Assembly: GCA_019637105.1 (NCBI GenBank)
Contig: JAHBWF010000068.1
Coordinates: forward strand, 1 to 38,498
Source of the DNA: Labilithrix sp.
GTDB taxonomy: Bacteria; Myxococcota_A; Polyangia; Polyangiales; Polyangiaceae
Direction: 5' to 3'
Length of the DNA: 38,498 nucleotides
The first letter of the stretch is position 1; each line of letters starts with the position of its first letter. Below are positions 7,036 to 15,039 of the stretch, piece by piece. The position numbers and the translations under genes were made by a program. The notes beneath the pieces were generated by a model that was not told the origin of the DNA, made no database searches, and saw only the letters and a program-made list of their open reading frames with translations.

Positions 7036-8508
7036 TCAGAAGTGTCCCGACACGCGGTACGACGGGTTGTCTCGCTGCGCGGCCTTGCAGCCGGCGACGT
7101 CACGCTTCGACACGATGAAGGTGATGGTCGAGTTGTCGCTGTACTTGCTCGAGCCGCTCGGGTTGATCCGGCAGGTCCCGCTCGCGTTCGTATCGCAGTC
7201 GTAGGAGTCCTTGTCCGTCGCGATGTGCAGGTGGTAGCAGCTCGGGTACGCGCTGCCCGTCATCGTCAGCGTGTAGTCGATGTTGTTGACGCAGAGGATG
7301 CTGCCGGTCCCTCGGACCTTGTAGTAGTCGGCGGCCGAGCCGGTCGCGGAGTCGAAGCCGACGATCGAAGGGTTCGCGTGGACCTCGGAGTCGCTCGGCA
7401 GCCGCGCCGGCAGGCTCGCGGTCGACGGCATCGTCAAGATGTCGCTGTCGCTGCAGCCGTGGTCGCCGAGGTTGGTCGCGTTGTTCGTGTCGTGGTTGCC
7501 GACGTAGGGATCGGAGACCTCGCAGCCGTCGCTCTTGTCGTTGTCGACGTTGTACTTCTCGCCCTGACACGAGAAGGTGCACACGGGCTGGTTGCAGCCG
7601 ACGTTGGCGTTCGGCTGCAGGTACCCGGGGCACACCGTCCCGCACGTCCCGCAGTTCGCCGGACCCGCCGTCGCCTCGGCGCAGTACGAGGTGGTGCAGC
7701 CCGCCGGATCGGTCGACGAGCACGTCGCCTTGCAGACCGGCGCCTGCGCCCCGCAGGCGTCGTAGCGCGTCGACGCGGCGAGGCACGTCCGCTGCCCGAC
7801 GCAGCTGCCGGCGGCGTTGGAGCGCGCGCACGCCTGCGGGGTCGCGACGCGATCGCAGAAGCCGCCGAGGGCGTCGAGGCAGCTCAGGCCGCCGGACGGT
7901 CGACAGACCTTCGCGCCGGTGCCGTCGAGCGTGGTGTCCACGCACGCGTAGTCGGGCGGGCACGCGGCCTGACCCGCGATCGTGCAGTCGACGTGGCAGG
8001 CCTTGACGACGTCGCCGTCGGCGACGCCGCAGCGCTCGGAGAGCGAGCCGCACTCGTCGTCGTTGTTGCACGTCTTGCAGTGCGCGGGGCTGCGCGGGAC
8101 GCAGAAGCCCGCGGTCGCGCCGGGCGTGGTCGGATCGCAGAAGAAGTTGTCGGCGCAGTCCGCCTGCGCCGCGCAGGGCGCCACGCAGACGGACGACGTG
8201 CCGCCGGCGAGCACGGGCCGGCACTCGCCCGACATGCAGTCGTCGGCCTTCGCGCAGGGGAACCCGACGGGGTTCCCGCCCGGCGCGACGTCGATCGGCG
8301 CGTCCGTCGACGCGTCGGGCGTCACGCCGGGGTCGCCCCCTGCGCCGCCGTCGTCGGTCGGAGTGTCGGGCCCTCCGCTGCTGCTGCTCGCGCCGGCGCC
8401 TCCGTCGTCGTCGAACTCGGGACGACCGCCGTCTCCCGAGGCCGTCGCGCACGCCGCAAGCACACAGACGCCCGCCATCGCGAGCGCGATGGAGTCTCTC
8501 CGCCTCAT
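7036..8508 (-). CDS. Cys-rich lipoprotein
   Basis: 490 residues. Starts MRRRDS, then a hydrophobic segment ending in a textbook LAAC lipobox with Cys near residue 22. An Asp/Gly/Ser-rich low-complexity linker of about 60 residues follows, then many Cys pairs of the type CxxxxDCxxxxC and CGTCGTVCPG, expected to form disulfides outside the cytoplasm. The C-terminal third is Cys-poorer, with ADYYKVRGTG and alternating beta-like segments. The chosen ATG gives a clean signal; no ribosome site is evident. It begins 14 nt after the end of the upstream lipoprotein gene, so the two form an operon placed between ftsA and ftsZ. Function is unknown. Confidence 0.8.
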   Translation of the reverse strand: MRRRDSIALAMAGVCVLAACATASGDGGRPEFDDDGGAGASSSSGGPDTPTDDGGAGGDPGVTPDASTDAPIDVAPGGNPVGFPCAKADDCMSGECRPVLAGGTSSVCVAPCAAQADCADNFFCDPTTPGATAGFCVPRSPAHCKTCNNDDECGSLSERCGVADGDVVKACHVDCTIAGQAACPPDYACVDTTLDGTGAKVCRPSGGLSCLDALGGFCDRVATPQACARSNAAGSCVGQRTCLAASTRYDACGAQAPVCKATCSSTDPAGCTTSYCAEATAGPANCGTCGTVCPGYLQPNANVGCNQPVCTFSCQGEKYNVDNDKSDGCEVSDPYVGNHDTNNATNLGDHGCSDSDILTMPSTASLPARLPSDSEVHANPSIVGFDSATGSAADYYKVRGTGSILCVNNIDYTLTMTGSAYPSCYHLHIATDKDSYDCDTNASGTCRINPSGSSKYSDNSTITFIVSKRDVAGCKAAQRDNPSYRVSGHF

Positions 8509-8522
8509 GAGCGAAGTGTGCT

Positions 8523-9653
8523 CTATCGGAGGCGCGTCGTCGACGTCTGCGTGTCGTCGGGGAGCCAGACGAAGCGGTCGACGAGGACGGTCGAGTCGAA
8601 CTTGGGATCGCCGGTGTCCCAGATGAGCAGCTCCAAGCTCATCACCTCGCCCGGCGTGACGGCGGCCTGCGTCGTGAGCCACCCCGTCGCGCCGCCGCCG
8701 GTGCTGAGCTGCCCGTTGCAGTAGAGCCCCGGCGCGTAAAACCCCGTCTCTTCGAGCTCGCTCAGGTCCCCGCCGCAGGTCGACGTCTGGAAGATGGGCG
8801 GCTGGCCCTTGCAGCCGGTCTGCGTCCCGACGGTGCAGCGATCGAAGAAGGCGCTGTTCACGCTGAGCGGACGCTGCGCTGCGTCGAACGCGACGTTCTC
8901 CGGGACGCCGCCGTTGAACGCGGACGACGAGAGCCACATCACGAACGCGTCGTTGAACCGGGTGCAGACGTAGTCGGGCCACTCACCCGAGTAAAAGTCG
9001 AAGTCGAGCGAGAAGCCCCTGGCGTTCTTGGGGACCTCGATCGCCAGCTTGACGCTGATCGCGTCGAAGACCTGATCGCTCACCGCGCAGCTCCCGACCG
9101 CCTTCGGGTAGCCGGGGGGCGCCCCGCCCGGCGTCGGCGCGCCGTTCTGCATCTGGACGCCTTGTTTGAAGCAGTGCGTCAGCGTCGCAGGATCGCAGCT
9201 CGTCGCCTGGACGTCGTCGTAGGGGCGCGCCCACCCGGTGCTGAGCACGCCGAGCCTCGCGCCCTCGCGGGGACGGATCACCTTGCCGAACGCCGGCAGG
9301 ATGCCGTGCTGCCCGTCGGCCGGCGGCGTCGTCGCGGCGTGACCGCGCGTGAACGTGGCCGACCGCAGGCCCTTGCAGACGCCGAGCGCCCGCGCGAACC
9401 CGGCGGCGTCCGAGAACACGGGCAGATCGGCGTCGCACGTGGGCGTGTTGTCGACCACGCCGTCGCCGTCGTCGTCGCACCCGTTGCCGGGGACGTCGAA
9501 GTTCGCGGGGTCCGGGACGCACGTGCTCGCGGCGTCGCCGAAGCTCGCCGGGGGAGCGCCCGCCTCCGCCTCGGGATCGAAGCTCGAGCGGGCGCCCTCG
9601 CCGCACGCCGCGGCGAGCACCAGAGCGAGTGCGATGGGTCGAGCGCCGCTCAC
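8523..9653 (-). CDS. Lipoprotein with choice-of-anchor L-like domain
   Basis: 376 residues from a GTG at 9653 with GAGGAT about 8 nt upstream; another GTG at 9698 would add 15 residues before the signal and is less likely. The signal segment ends VLAAAC. Next comes CDDDGDGVVDN, a Ca-binding-like Asp-rich loop often seen in myxobacterial surface proteins. The rest resembles the choice-of-anchor L fold: LDFDFYSGEWPDYV, FNDAFVMWL, and LELLIWDTGDPKFDSTVLVD near the C-terminus. That fold occurs in secreted or surface-anchored adhesin-like proteins. It starts 87 nt after the ftsA stop, on the same strand, and leads the two-gene lipoprotein operon. Specific role unknown. Confidence 0.8.
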   Translation of the reverse strand: MSGARPIALALVLAAACGEGARSSFDPEAEAGAPPASFGDAASTCVPDPANFDVPGNGCDDDGDGVVDNTPTCDADLPVFSDAAGFARALGVCKGLRSATFTRGHAATTPPADGQHGILPAFGKVIRPREGARLGVLSTGWARPYDDVQATSCDPATLTHCFKQGVQMQNGAPTPGGAPPGYPKAVGSCAVSDQVFDAISVKLAIEVPKNARGFSLDFDFYSGEWPDYVCTRFNDAFVMWLSSSAFNGGVPENVAFDAAQRPLSVNSAFFDRCTVGTQTGCKGQPPIFQTSTCGGDLSELEETGFYAPGLYCNGQLSTGGGATGWLTTQAAVTPGEVMSLELLIWDTGDPKFDSTVLVDRFVWLPDDTQTSTTRLR

Positions 9654-9740
9654 GGGACAATCCTCGCACGTCCGCGGCGAAACGCATGCGCCTTCCACGA
9701 AGGGCCGCGGCCGGCGGCCGGCAGCGCGGGTCGCGGCGGA

Positions 9741-11036
9741 TCAGAAGGCGGCCTTGAGCCACTCCCAGAGCTTCGACGACTTCGGCGGCTCGTCGCCCTT
9801 GACCAGCCCGGTCGCGTCCTCGCGCTTGGCGGCCGCGGCGCTCGTGAGGCGCATCATCGACTGCGCCGGCGTGACGGCGCGGGCGTGCGCGTCGGCGATC
9901 GCCTGCGCGCCGTAGCGGACGAGGCCGACGCCGGTGGCGTACTGCGGGCCGTGGACGAGCTGCGTGATCCCGCGGACGCCCGTGGGGAAGCCGATCCGCA
10001 CCGGCATGCCGAGGATCTCCTCCGCGAGCTCGGTCGTCCCCTCGAGCAGGACGGCGCCGCCGGTGAGCACGACGCCCGCCGAGAGCTGCTCGAGCAGGCC
10101 CGTGTCCTCGATGCGCTTGCGGACCACGGCGAAGATCTCCTCGACGCGCGGCTCGATGATGTCGCTGAGCACGCGGCGCGGCGTCCGGCGCGGCTTCTGC
10201 CCGCCGACCCCCGGGACCTCGATCTCCTCGTCGTCCGCGACCATGCGCCCGAGCGAGCAGCCGAAGAGGCGCTTCAAGCGATCCGCCTCGGCCATCGGCG
10301 TGCGCAGGCCCGCGGCGATGTCGTTCGTGATGTTGTTGCCGCCGACGGGCACGACGCTCGCGTGGGCGATGCCGCCGTCGATGTAGAGCAGGATGTCGGT
10401 CGTGCCGCCGCCGATGTCGACGACCGCGGCGCCGATCTCGCGCTCGTCGTCGGAGAGCACGGCCTCGGCGCTCGCGAGCGGCTCGAGGACGACGTCGGCC
10501 ACCACGAGGCCGCAGCGCTCGGCGCAGCGGATGACGTTCTGCACGCAGCTCGTGGCCGCGGTGACGAGGTTCACCTTGGCGCCCAGACGGACGCCGCTCA
10601 TCCCGATCGGATCGCGGATGCCGTCCTGGGTGTCGACGATGTACTCGCGCGGCAAGACGTGGAGGATCTGCCGATCGGCGTCGACGGGGATCGCGCGCGC
10701 GCCCTCGAGGACCCGCTCGACGTCCGCCCGGGCCACCTCGCCCCCGGCGATCGCCGCGACGCCGTCCGACGCCTGCGACCGGATGTGGCTGCCGGCGACG
10801 CCGGCGTACACCGTCCGGATCTCGACGCCGGCCATCGTCTGGGCCGCCTCGATCGCGTCCTTGATCGACCGCACCGTCCAGTCGATGTTGCTGACGATGC
10901 CCTTGCGGAGACCGCGGCAGGGCACGGACCCGACGCCGAGGATCGTGATCCCGTCCTCTGCGATCTCGCCGACGACAGCGCAGACCTTGGTGGTCCCGAT
11001 GTCGAGACCGACGACGATTTCCCCTTGCGAAGCCAT
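9741..11036 (-). CDS. ftsA: Cell division protein FtsA
   Basis: 431 residues. Actin-fold ATPase that anchors the FtsZ ring to the membrane. The phosphate-binding GLDIGTTK is at 10-17, and the second phosphate loop is DIGGGTTD. The C-terminus ends in a basic/aromatic amphipathic helix (KLWEWLKAAF), the membrane anchor, after an Ala/Lys linker. The ATG at 11036 lies in a hairpin loop and is inside the 65-nt block repeated upstream of ftsZ. It is separated from ftsQ by 474 nt holding an opposite-strand zinc-finger gene, so it has its own promoter. The next gene downstream is a lipoprotein, not ftsZ, which is a departure from standard dcw order. Confidence 0.97.
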   Translation of the reverse strand: MASQGEIVVGLDIGTTKVCAVVGEIAEDGITILGVGSVPCRGLRKGIVSNIDWTVRSIKDAIEAAQTMAGVEIRTVYAGVAGSHIRSQASDGVAAIAGGEVARADVERVLEGARAIPVDADRQILHVLPREYIVDTQDGIRDPIGMSGVRLGAKVNLVTAATSCVQNVIRCAERCGLVVADVVLEPLASAEAVLSDDEREIGAAVVDIGGGTTDILLYIDGGIAHASVVPVGGNNITNDIAAGLRTPMAEADRLKRLFGCSLGRMVADDEEIEVPGVGGQKPRRTPRRVLSDIIEPRVEEIFAVVRKRIEDTGLLEQLSAGVVLTGGAVLLEGTTELAEEILGMPVRIGFPTGVRGITQLVHGPQYATGVGLVRYGAQAIADAHARAVTPAQSMMRLTSAAAAKREDATGLVKGDEPPKSSKLWEWLKAAF

Positions 11037-11092
11037 CGTGCTCACGCTTCGACGGTTCTCATGGTTCCGCGGGCTGGGCCAAATATGTGACG
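11028..11092 (-). repeat. 65-nt block shared with the ftsZ leader (ftsA copy)
   Basis: Partner of 6566-6630. It contains the first three codons of ftsA, its weak GTGAG ribosome site in a 12-nt loop between CGAAGC (11051-11046) and GCTTCG (11033-11028), and TATTTG at 11080-11085 as a candidate -10, about 45 nt before the ATG. Unlike the ftsZ copy, no third arm follows. Confidence 0.9.
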
Positions 11093-11189
11093 ACGGATCC
11101 CCGCGAGACCGGGCCCGGAGCGGCCTCGAGACCGCCCGACGCGATCCGGGGATGGACCGGGGCCGGGCATTCGGTGAAGATGAACGGCC

Positions 11190-11489
11190 ATGAGCGCGGC
11201 GGGGAGCACGGGGTCGGGGGAGCGCTGCTCCGCGTGCGGGCGCGCGGCCGCGCAGGTGACGCGGCTGCTCGCCGGCCGCGCGCCCGACGCCGCGCCGATC
11301 CGCATCTGCGACCGGTGCGTCCGCGAGTGCGAGCAGGCGATCGCCGACGCGCCGACGCGCATCCCGGGCGGCGCGCACTCGTGCGCCTTCTGCGCGAAGC
11401 TGGAGGACCAGGTCGCGGTCATCGTCGGCGTCGGGGCGAAGAAGATCTGCGACGAGTGCGTCGACGCGTACCGCGCCGTGCTCGACTGA
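11190..11489 (+). CDS. Tandem ClpX-type zinc-finger protein
   Basis: 99 residues, only two zinc fingers of the ClpX N-terminal C4 type. Finger 1 uses C13, C16, C40, C43; finger 2 uses C65, C68, C87, C90, with the typical ICDRCV and ICDECV endings. There is no AAA+ part. In ClpX this domain dimerises and binds substrates and adaptors such as SspB. A free-standing double copy could bind ClpX, partners or another protein; this is inference. It is divergent from ftsA (153-nt shared upstream region) and convergent with ftsQ (21-nt gap). The ribosome site is weak. Family membership is well supported by the eight cysteines and spacing. Confidence 0.85.
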   Translation: MSAAGSTGSGERCSACGRAAAQVTRLLAGRAPDAAPIRICDRCVRECEQAIADAPTRIPGGAHSCAFCAKLEDQVAVIVGVGAKKICDECVDAYRAVLD

Positions 11490-11510
11490 CGCGCGCGGAC
11501 CGGGTGGTAT

Positions 11511-12449
11511 TCAGCGCATCCGGACGACGACGCGATCCGGGCGCGCCTCGTCGTCGAGCATGATCACCTCCGGCTTCGCGCCGCGGCGATCCAGCTCGCC
11601 GACGATCCGCGCCGCCTGGTCGAGCTTGCGGCGGTACGGCCCCGCGCCCATCCGGAGGACGACGCCGCTCTTGCCGACGACGAGCGTGAGATCGCCGTTC
11701 GGCTCGACGTGCACCTCCTGGATCGGAGAGCGCTGCGCGAGCGGGGAGCGATCGTAGTCGTAGGCGAGATCGAGGGCCTGCCGGATCGTGCGCGTCGCGC
11801 CCTCGCGATCCTCCACCAGCGTCTTCAGGACGAGGCCGGTGACGACGTGGAAGTCCAGCGGATCTCCGGCCTCGACGCGCTTGATGATCACGCCGTCGCG
11901 CGTGACGAGGTAGGTGCCCGCGGGCGTGGCCGGCGCCGACTCGGTCGCGGTCCCCTCCGCGACGGCGACGACGCCCGCCGCCTCGCGCTCGGTGACGCGG
12001 ATCGAGATGGTGCCCGGCAGCTGGCGACCGACCTCGGCGCTCTCGATCCACGGATCGGACGCGAGGCGCGCGCGCGCGCGATCGAGGTCGAGGGCGAAGA
12101 CGTTCTGCCCCTTGGCGATCCCGGCGATGCCCGCGAGGTCCTCGGGCCCGCGGAGCTTGCCGCCCGACGTGACGATCTCGCTCACGGCGAAGCGCGGGCT
12201 CGTCCGCACGTAGCGCCGCGCGCCCCAGACGACGCCCGAGCCGATGCCGACGACCATCGCGAGCCCGACGATCGCCCTGAGCGCGCGGAGGACGCGCGAG
12301 TCGCCGGCGGGCTTCGGACGCGACGCCGGACGCGGCGCGACGTCCCCCGAGACCGGCGGCGGGAGGCTGCCCGAGCTCCGATCACGGCGCCGGACGTTCT
12401 TCGCCGGCTCGAGGCCGTTCGAGCGCGGGGAGGCCGACGGCGGGCTCAC
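11511..12449 (-). CDS. ftsQ: Cell division protein FtsQ
   Basis: 312 residues from a GTG at 12449 that overlaps the murC stop as GTGA. The cytoplasmic N-terminus (about 1-65) is long, Pro/Arg-rich; one membrane segment follows (LRAIVGLAMVVGIGSGVVWG). The periplasmic part starts with a POTRA-like region (FAVSEIVTSGGKLRGPEDL, then VFALDLDRARARLASDPWI and LPGTISIRVTEREA), the usual FtsQ/DivIB order. It links FtsA/FtsK side proteins to the FtsBL and FtsWI complexes. It is the last gene of the mraY-ftsQ block. Neither murB nor ddl lies between it and murC. Confidence 0.93.
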   Translation of the reverse strand: MSPPSASPRSNGLEPAKNVRRRDRSSGSLPPPVSGDVAPRPASRPKPAGDSRVLRALRAIVGLAMVVGIGSGVVWGARRYVRTSPRFAVSEIVTSGGKLRGPEDLAGIAGIAKGQNVFALDLDRARARLASDPWIESAEVGRQLPGTISIRVTEREAAGVVAVAEGTATESAPATPAGTYLVTRDGVIIKRVEAGDPLDFHVVTGLVLKTLVEDREGATRTIRQALDLAYDYDRSPLAQRSPIQEVHVEPNGDLTLVVGKSGVVLRMGAGPYRRKLDQAARIVGELDRRGAKPEVIMLDDEARPDRVVVRMR

Positions 12450-13861
12450 GCTCGTCCTCCCCTCGCGGCGTCGAGCCGGACCGCGAGCTTCTTGGCGCTC
12501 GCGTTGATGTCGCCGGCGCCGAGCGCGATCACGAGATCGCCGGGCAGCACCTCCTCGAGGAGCGCGGCCTCGACGTCGTTCTTGTCGGGGACGTAGCGCA
12601 CGGCGTGGTGGCCGTGCGCGCGGATCGCCTCGGCGAGCTCCTTGCCGGTGGCGCCCTCGATCGGCTTCTCGCCCGCCGGGTAGACCTCGGTCACGATGAC
12701 GAGATCGGCCTTGTTGAACGAGCGCGTGAACTCGTCGAAGAGGTCCCGCGTCCGCGTGTAGCGGTGCGGCTGGAACGCGACGACGACGCGCCGGTCGAAG
12801 CCCGCCTGGGCGGCGTCGAGCGTGGCCTCGATCTCGGCCGGGTGGTGGCCGTAGTCGTCGACGATCATCACGTCGCCCTCCTTGCCGTCCTTCGCGAGCG
12901 CCGGCTGTCCGACGACCGTGAAGCGGCGCTGCACGCCGTGGAAGCCCGCGATCGCCTCGCGGACGACGTCGAGCGGGACCTCGAGCTCGTCGGCGACCGC
13001 GATCACCGAGAGCGCGTTGAGGACGTTGTGCGCGCCGGGCATGCGCACCGTGAACGCGCCGAGCGACTCGCCGCGCCGGTGGACCTCGAAATGCGTCTCG
13101 AGGCCGGCGAACGTCGGGTTCTTCGCGCGGTAGTCCGCCTGCCGCGAGACGCCGTAGGTGACGTGCCGGCGGCCGATCTTCGGGAGGATCGCCTGGACGT
13201 GCGGGTGGTCGATGCACAGCACCGCCAGCCCGTAGAACGGGATCTTGTTGGCGAACGCGACGAAGGCGTCCTTGACGTTCTCGTGGCTGCCGTAGTGGTC
13301 GAGGTGCTCGGCGTCGATGTTCGTGATCACGCCGATGGTGGGCGTGAGCTTGAGGAACGAGCCGTCGCTCTCGTCGGCCTCCGCCACGAAGAGGTCCCCC
13401 TCCCCGAGGCGGGCGTTCGAGCCGAGCGCGTTGACCTTGCCCCCGACGACCACGGTGGGGTCGAGGCCGGCGTGGCGGAGGACGGTCGCGACGAGCGACG
13501 TCGTCGTCGTCTTGCCGTGAGAGCCCGCGATGAGGACGCAGTACTTCACGCGCATCAGCTCGGCGAGCATCTCGGCGCGCGGGATGATCGGGATCTCGAG
13601 CTCCCTCGCGCGGACGATCTCCGGGTTGTCGGGCCTGATCGCGCTCGAGAAGACGACGACGTCGGCCCCCTCGACGTTCTCGGCCCGGTGCCCGACGTCG
13701 ACGCGGACGCCCATCGACTCGAGGCGGCGCGTGATGTCGTTCGGCTTCATGTCGGAGCCGGAGACGTCGAACTCCATCGTGCGCAGGATCTCGGCGAGGC
13801 CGCTCATCCCGATCCCGCCGACGCCGACGAAATGAGCGTGGCGCATCCGTCCGCGGAACAT
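12446..13861 (-). CDS. murC: UDP-N-acetylmuramate--L-alanine ligase MurC
   Basis: 471 residues. Adds L-Ala to UDP-MurNAc using ATP in the cytoplasm, the first amino acid of the stem peptide. The N-terminal UDP-binding motif GVGGIGMSG is at 13-21, the ATP loop GSHGKTTT at 113-120, with EADESDGSF, NIDAEHLDHYG and DDYGHHPAEI as further Mur ligase signatures; the last is typical of MurC. The ATG at 13861 overlaps the murG stop by one base (TGATG), so coupled translation is likely. Confidence 0.97.
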   Translation of the reverse strand: MFRGRMRHAHFVGVGGIGMSGLAEILRTMEFDVSGSDMKPNDITRRLESMGVRVDVGHRAENVEGADVVVFSSAIRPDNPEIVRARELEIPIIPRAEMLAELMRVKYCVLIAGSHGKTTTTSLVATVLRHAGLDPTVVVGGKVNALGSNARLGEGDLFVAEADESDGSFLKLTPTIGVITNIDAEHLDHYGSHENVKDAFVAFANKIPFYGLAVLCIDHPHVQAILPKIGRRHVTYGVSRQADYRAKNPTFAGLETHFEVHRRGESLGAFTVRMPGAHNVLNALSVIAVADELEVPLDVVREAIAGFHGVQRRFTVVGQPALAKDGKEGDVMIVDDYGHHPAEIEATLDAAQAGFDRRVVVAFQPHRYTRTRDLFDEFTRSFNKADLVIVTEVYPAGEKPIEGATGKELAEAIRAHGHHAVRYVPDKNDVEAALLEEVLPGDLVIALGAGDINASAKKLAVRLDAARGGRA

Positions 13862-15036
13862 CAGGAGACCTCCTTCTTCGCCGTGGCGGCGACGCGGAAG
13901 CGAGACGATCCGCCGTTGGTCGCGCCGTTCGTGGGCGGCGGCGGGGCCGATTTCTTCACCGAGATCCGGGCGAGCGCGAGGAGGTCCCTCGCGACGTCCT
14001 CGGCGGCGTGCGGCCGGCCGTGCTCGCGCGCGGCGTCGGCCATGCGCGTCCGCCGCGCGTCGTCGCCGAGGAGCGCCGCGATCTCGTCCGCGAGGCGCGC
14101 CTCGTCGGCGGCCTCCTGGCGGACGCAGACCGCGCCGCCGACGTCGGCGAGCGAGAGCGCGTTCTTCGCCTGGTGATCGTCCGCGGCGTGCGGGAACGGG
14201 ACGAGGACCGCCGCGCGGCCGATCGCCGAGATCTCCGCGACGGTCACGGCGCCGGAGCGCGCGACGATCAGATCCGCCGCCGTCATGCGCGCGGCGACGT
14301 CGTCGAGGAACGGCACCACCTCGACGTCGCGGACGCCGCGCTCCGCGTAGGCGGCGCGCACGCTCGCCTCGCGGTCGCGACCCGCCTGATGGACCACGGT
14401 GAACGGCGCCGACCGGGCCTGCGCGAGCGCGACGGCGCGCGGGAGCGCCTCGTTGAGCGCCTGCGCGCCCTGGCTCCCGCCCAGCACGAGGAGGCGCCGC
14501 GGCCCGGCGGAGGGCGCGTAGGCGCGCGGCTCGAAGCCGGGGCGGAGCGGGACGCCGTAGAGGCGCGCCTTGTCTGCGCCGAAATGCGAGCCCGTCTTCG
14601 GCCAGGCGACGTACGCGCGCTTGGCGAACGGGGCGAGCAGCTTGTTGGCGAGGCCGAGCGTGCTGTTCGGCTCGAGGATCGCGAGCGGGACGCGCTGGGA
14701 CACGCACGCCAGCGCCGCCGGGCCGGCCGCGTAGCCGCCCACGCTCAGCACCGCCGCGGGCGCGAGGCGCCGCACGATCGCGCGGGCCTTCCGCGTCGCC
14801 TTCGCGGCGACGAGCGCGCCGCGGATCGCGCGGCCCGGACCGCCGCCCTTCATCGGCTCGACGTCGAAGAGCTCGAGCGCGTAGCCGTGCTCGGGCACGA
14901 CGCGCGCCTCGAGGCCGCGCGGCGAGCCGGCGAAGACGACGTCGACGTCGGCGAGCCGGCCGAGCGCGCGCGCCACCGCGAGGCCGGGGAAGACGTGACC
15001 GCCGGTTCCGCCGCCGGCGACGAGGATCCAGCGCAT
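13861..15036 (-). CDS. murG: MurG N-acetylglucosaminyltransferase
   Basis: 391 residues. Transfers GlcNAc from UDP-GlcNAc to lipid I, making lipid II, on the inner membrane face. The first glycine-rich loop GGGTGGH is at 8-14. The donor-binding region shows LVLGGSQGAQALNE, ARSGAVTVAEISAIG and PHAADDHQAKNA. The C-terminus carries a Pro/Thr/Asn-rich extension of about 30 residues, longer than in Escherichia coli, with no known role. It starts 3 nt after the ftsW stop. Confidence 0.97.
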   Translation of the reverse strand: MRWILVAGGGTGGHVFPGLAVARALGRLADVDVVFAGSPRGLEARVVPEHGYALELFDVEPMKGGGPGRAIRGALVAAKATRKARAIVRRLAPAAVLSVGGYAAGPAALACVSQRVPLAILEPNSTLGLANKLLAPFAKRAYVAWPKTGSHFGADKARLYGVPLRPGFEPRAYAPSAGPRRLLVLGGSQGAQALNEALPRAVALAQARSAPFTVVHQAGRDREASVRAAYAERGVRDVEVVPFLDDVAARMTAADLIVARSGAVTVAEISAIGRAAVLVPFPHAADDHQAKNALSLADVGGAVCVRQEAADEARLADEIAALLGDDARRTRMADAAREHGRPHAAEDVARDLLALARISVKKSAPPPPTNGATNGGSSRFRVAATAKKEVS

Positions 15037-15039
15037 CGG

